NCBI GenBank assembly: GCA_964618555.1
Contig: CAZUBF010000001.1
Span: 62,001 to 126,000, forward strand
Direction: 5' to 3'
Source: Calidifontimicrobium sp964618555
Lineage (GTDB): Bacteria; Pseudomonadota; Gammaproteobacteria; Burkholderiales; Burkholderiaceae_C
Length of the DNA: 64,000 nucleotides
Every line of letters starts with the position of its first letter. Within the stretch, counting starts at the first letter, position 1. The notes beneath the pieces were generated by a model. It had not been told where the DNA came from. It did no database searches and was given only the letters and a program-made list of their open reading frames with translations. Shown here in pieces: positions 63,062 to 64,000 of this stretch. The position numbers and the translations under genes are program-made.

Positions 63062-63341
63062 TGGGTGTGGAGTTGCGTCGGACGATGGCTCGCCGGACCG
63101 CGACGGGCGGAGTGCCGGATCCAAGACCCGGCTGTCGACGCAATTGACACTAGTCGACGGGGCGGATGCTGCAACAGCACTGCAGGGCGGTCATCCCCAT
63201 GAATGGGTGCCGAGGCACGGTGCGCGGCAATGCGTCACGGGTTCGGGTGCCGCGCGTGCCCGGCGGCACCGGCGCGCGCCGCCGCTCGCGTGCATCGTCG
63301 GCGACGGGCCGGTGGCGGACGACCGCCGAGCGATCGCAACC

Positions 63342-63401
63342 TGTCGGAAACCGTTACAAACGCACTTCCATTTTCCGCCAACGCGAGACAGGGTCCTTAC
63401 A
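63342..63401. promoter_or_regulatory. Candidate PrsR (PEP-CTERM box) upstream sites
   Basis: TGTCGGAAACCGTTACA (63342-63358) contains TGT-N11-ACA symmetry and an inner CGG-AAA-CCG dyad. A related half, GACAGGGTCCTTACA, follows at 63387-63401. They lie about 20-80 bases upstream of the sigma-54 promoter, where an enhancer-binding activator such as PrsR would sit. Assignment to PrsR is inference. Confidence 0.4.
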
Positions 63402-63420
63402 GATCAATGACTTGCGCATG

Positions 63421-63436
63421 TGGCACGCTTCGTGCA
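63421..63436 (+). promoter_or_regulatory. Sigma-54 promoter of the THxN PEP-CTERM gene
   Basis: TGGCACGCTTCGTGCA matches the -24/-12 consensus: TGGCAC, then GC exactly 10 bases after the GG. It lies 89 bases before the ATG at 63525. A sigma-54 activator (PrsR) is encoded in the window, in keeping with the known dependence of PEP-CTERM genes on RpoN and PrsK/PrsR. Confidence 0.75.
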
Positions 63437-63524
63437 CGCGTTGACTGTGAGTCTGCGACACCGGTCGCGCGATCGGGTCGATCGGGCGCATGACACTGCA
63501 AACTCGACCTGAACAGGAGGTTCC

Positions 63525-64000
63525 ATGAAGAAGTCCCCGATGATCTCCGCGCTCGCCCTGGCCACCTCGATGCTCGCGGCGGTCGCGGCGCAGGCAGCCA
63601 CCGTCTCGCTGCAGGACATCACGGCCACGTGGTACGACGGCAACCCGGCCGCGAACGTGGACTACTACGCCAACGGCACGACGGCGCCTTACGCACGCTG
63701 GGGTACAGGCGGACCAGGTGGTCAGCAAAGCGGCTACGACTACGACGTCGCTGCACAGCCGATCGAGTTCGTCGTGCCGCCGTCGCCGTCGCCCAACCAG
63801 GTGCTGGGGACCTTCACGCACCAGAACTTCCCGATCAACGCGGGGTCGAGCATCACCGGCATCAAGCTGCGCATCAAGGCCGACGTCTATGTCGATGCCA
63901 CGCTGGTCGGCGACGACCTGGAGTTCGAGTACGCGTTCTCGCACTGGGAGACCGACAACGGCGCGAACCCTTGCGCTAACGGTGGTACGAATGGGTGGGG
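63525..64000 (+). CDS. THxN family PEP-CTERM protein (3' end outside window)
   Basis: At least 158 residues; the frame runs off the window. The start is fixed by AGGAGG at 63515-63520. The signal peptide MKKSPMISALALATSMLAAV ends around AQA (residue ~25). The mature part has VLGTFTHQNFPIN, the T-H-x-N motif that names a PEP-CTERM family, plus beta-rich, Gly/Asn-rich sequence. The C-terminal PEP-CTERM anchor would lie beyond the window and would be processed by an exosortase. A sigma-54 promoter precedes it. Confidence 0.85.
   Translation, partial: MKKSPMISALALATSMLAAVAAQAATVSLQDITATWYDGNPAANVDYYANGTTAPYARWGTGGPGGQQSGYDYDVAAQPIEFVVPPSPSPNQVLGTFTHQNFPINAGSSITGIKLRIKADVYVDATLVGDDLEFEYAFSHWETDNGANPCANGGTNGW

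Larger units (their letters stand above)
63062..63524. promoter_or_regulatory. Divergent control region, EPS transferase / THxN protein
   Basis: These 463 bases lie between divergent genes with no credible gene. Toward the + strand they hold a sigma-54 promoter (63421-63436) and upstream TTACA-containing repeats. Toward the - strand, two GTCGAC sites 19 bases apart flank a possible weak -10. The region is less GC-biased just upstream of the sigma-54 promoter than the genes around it. Confidence 0.55.

Overview
This is GC-rich, single-contig bacterial chromosome sequence, very probably from a Burkholderiales betaproteobacterium. The indications are strong GC codon bias, a PrsK/PrsR/PrsT and THxN PEP-CTERM gene set, and a fused CysN/CysC. 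No rRNA or tRNA gene was seen. The window is almost entirely an exopolysaccharide (EPS) locus of the exosortase (XrtA/PEP-CTERM) type, and the polymer it makes is probably sulfated. No exosortase, Wzx/Wzy or tyrosine kinase is visible, so the locus must continue outside the window.

Layout. (1) 1-9.9 kb, + strand: an uncharacterised 5'-truncated protein, a sulfotransferase, an asparagine-synthase-like amidotransferase disrupted by an 11-G tract, a 1446-residue RTX repeat protein and a secreted HExxHxxGxxH zinc metallopeptidase. (2) 10.0-10.7 kb: a VapBC-type toxin-antitoxin pair. (3) 10.7-27.5 kb, - strand: one tightly packed run of 14 genes. It holds two asparagine-synthase homologues, an acyltransferase-3/SGNH protein, six glycosyltransferases, a methyltransferase, two sulfotransferases, a beta-propeller protein and a polysaccharide deacetylase. 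(4) 27.6-30.9 kb: a second copy of the metallopeptidase, a HEPN/MNT toxin-antitoxin pair and a secreted beta-helix protein. (5) 31-38 kb: a VanZ-heparinase II/III fusion, a membrane-anchored beta-propeller, and a Wzz/GumC-type chain-length protein with a tyrosine-recombinase-like tail. (6) 38-43 kb: rlhA and a large membrane hydrolase. (7) 42.9-49.3 kb, the sulfate-activation island: cysQ, then divergently an HTH/dead-IS630-transposase domain in frame with CysD, cysNC, and an SLC13 permease. (8) 49.4-52.9 kb: rfbBDAC for dTDP-L-rhamnose. (9) 53.2-63.1 kb, - strand: a FeeM-like acyltransferase with a PilZ domain, prsT, prsR, prsK, a damaged hicBA pair and the frameshifted initiating sugar-phosphate transferase. 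(10) 63.5 kb to the end: a THxN PEP-CTERM protein behind a near-perfect sigma-54 promoter.

How the parts fit together (inference). The SLC13 permease could bring in sulfate, CysD/CysNC would make PAPS, three sulfotransferases would use it on the polymer, and CysQ would remove the PAP by-product. RfbBDAC supplies rhamnose. The polyprenyl-phosphate transferase and the glycosyltransferases build the repeat unit. The acyltransferase, methyltransferase, deacetylase and three amidotransferase-like proteins decorate it. The Wzz-like protein sets chain length, and the heparinase and beta-helix proteins would trim a uronate-containing polymer. PrsK/PrsR with sigma-54 drives the PEP-CTERM protein and perhaps the EPS operons.

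The most notable points are the dead-transposase/CysD fusion, the Wzz/recombinase-like fusion, the three-VanZ/heparinase fusion, the FeeM-PilZ fusion, and three reading-frame breaks (amidotransferase poly-G, initiating transferase, hicA).
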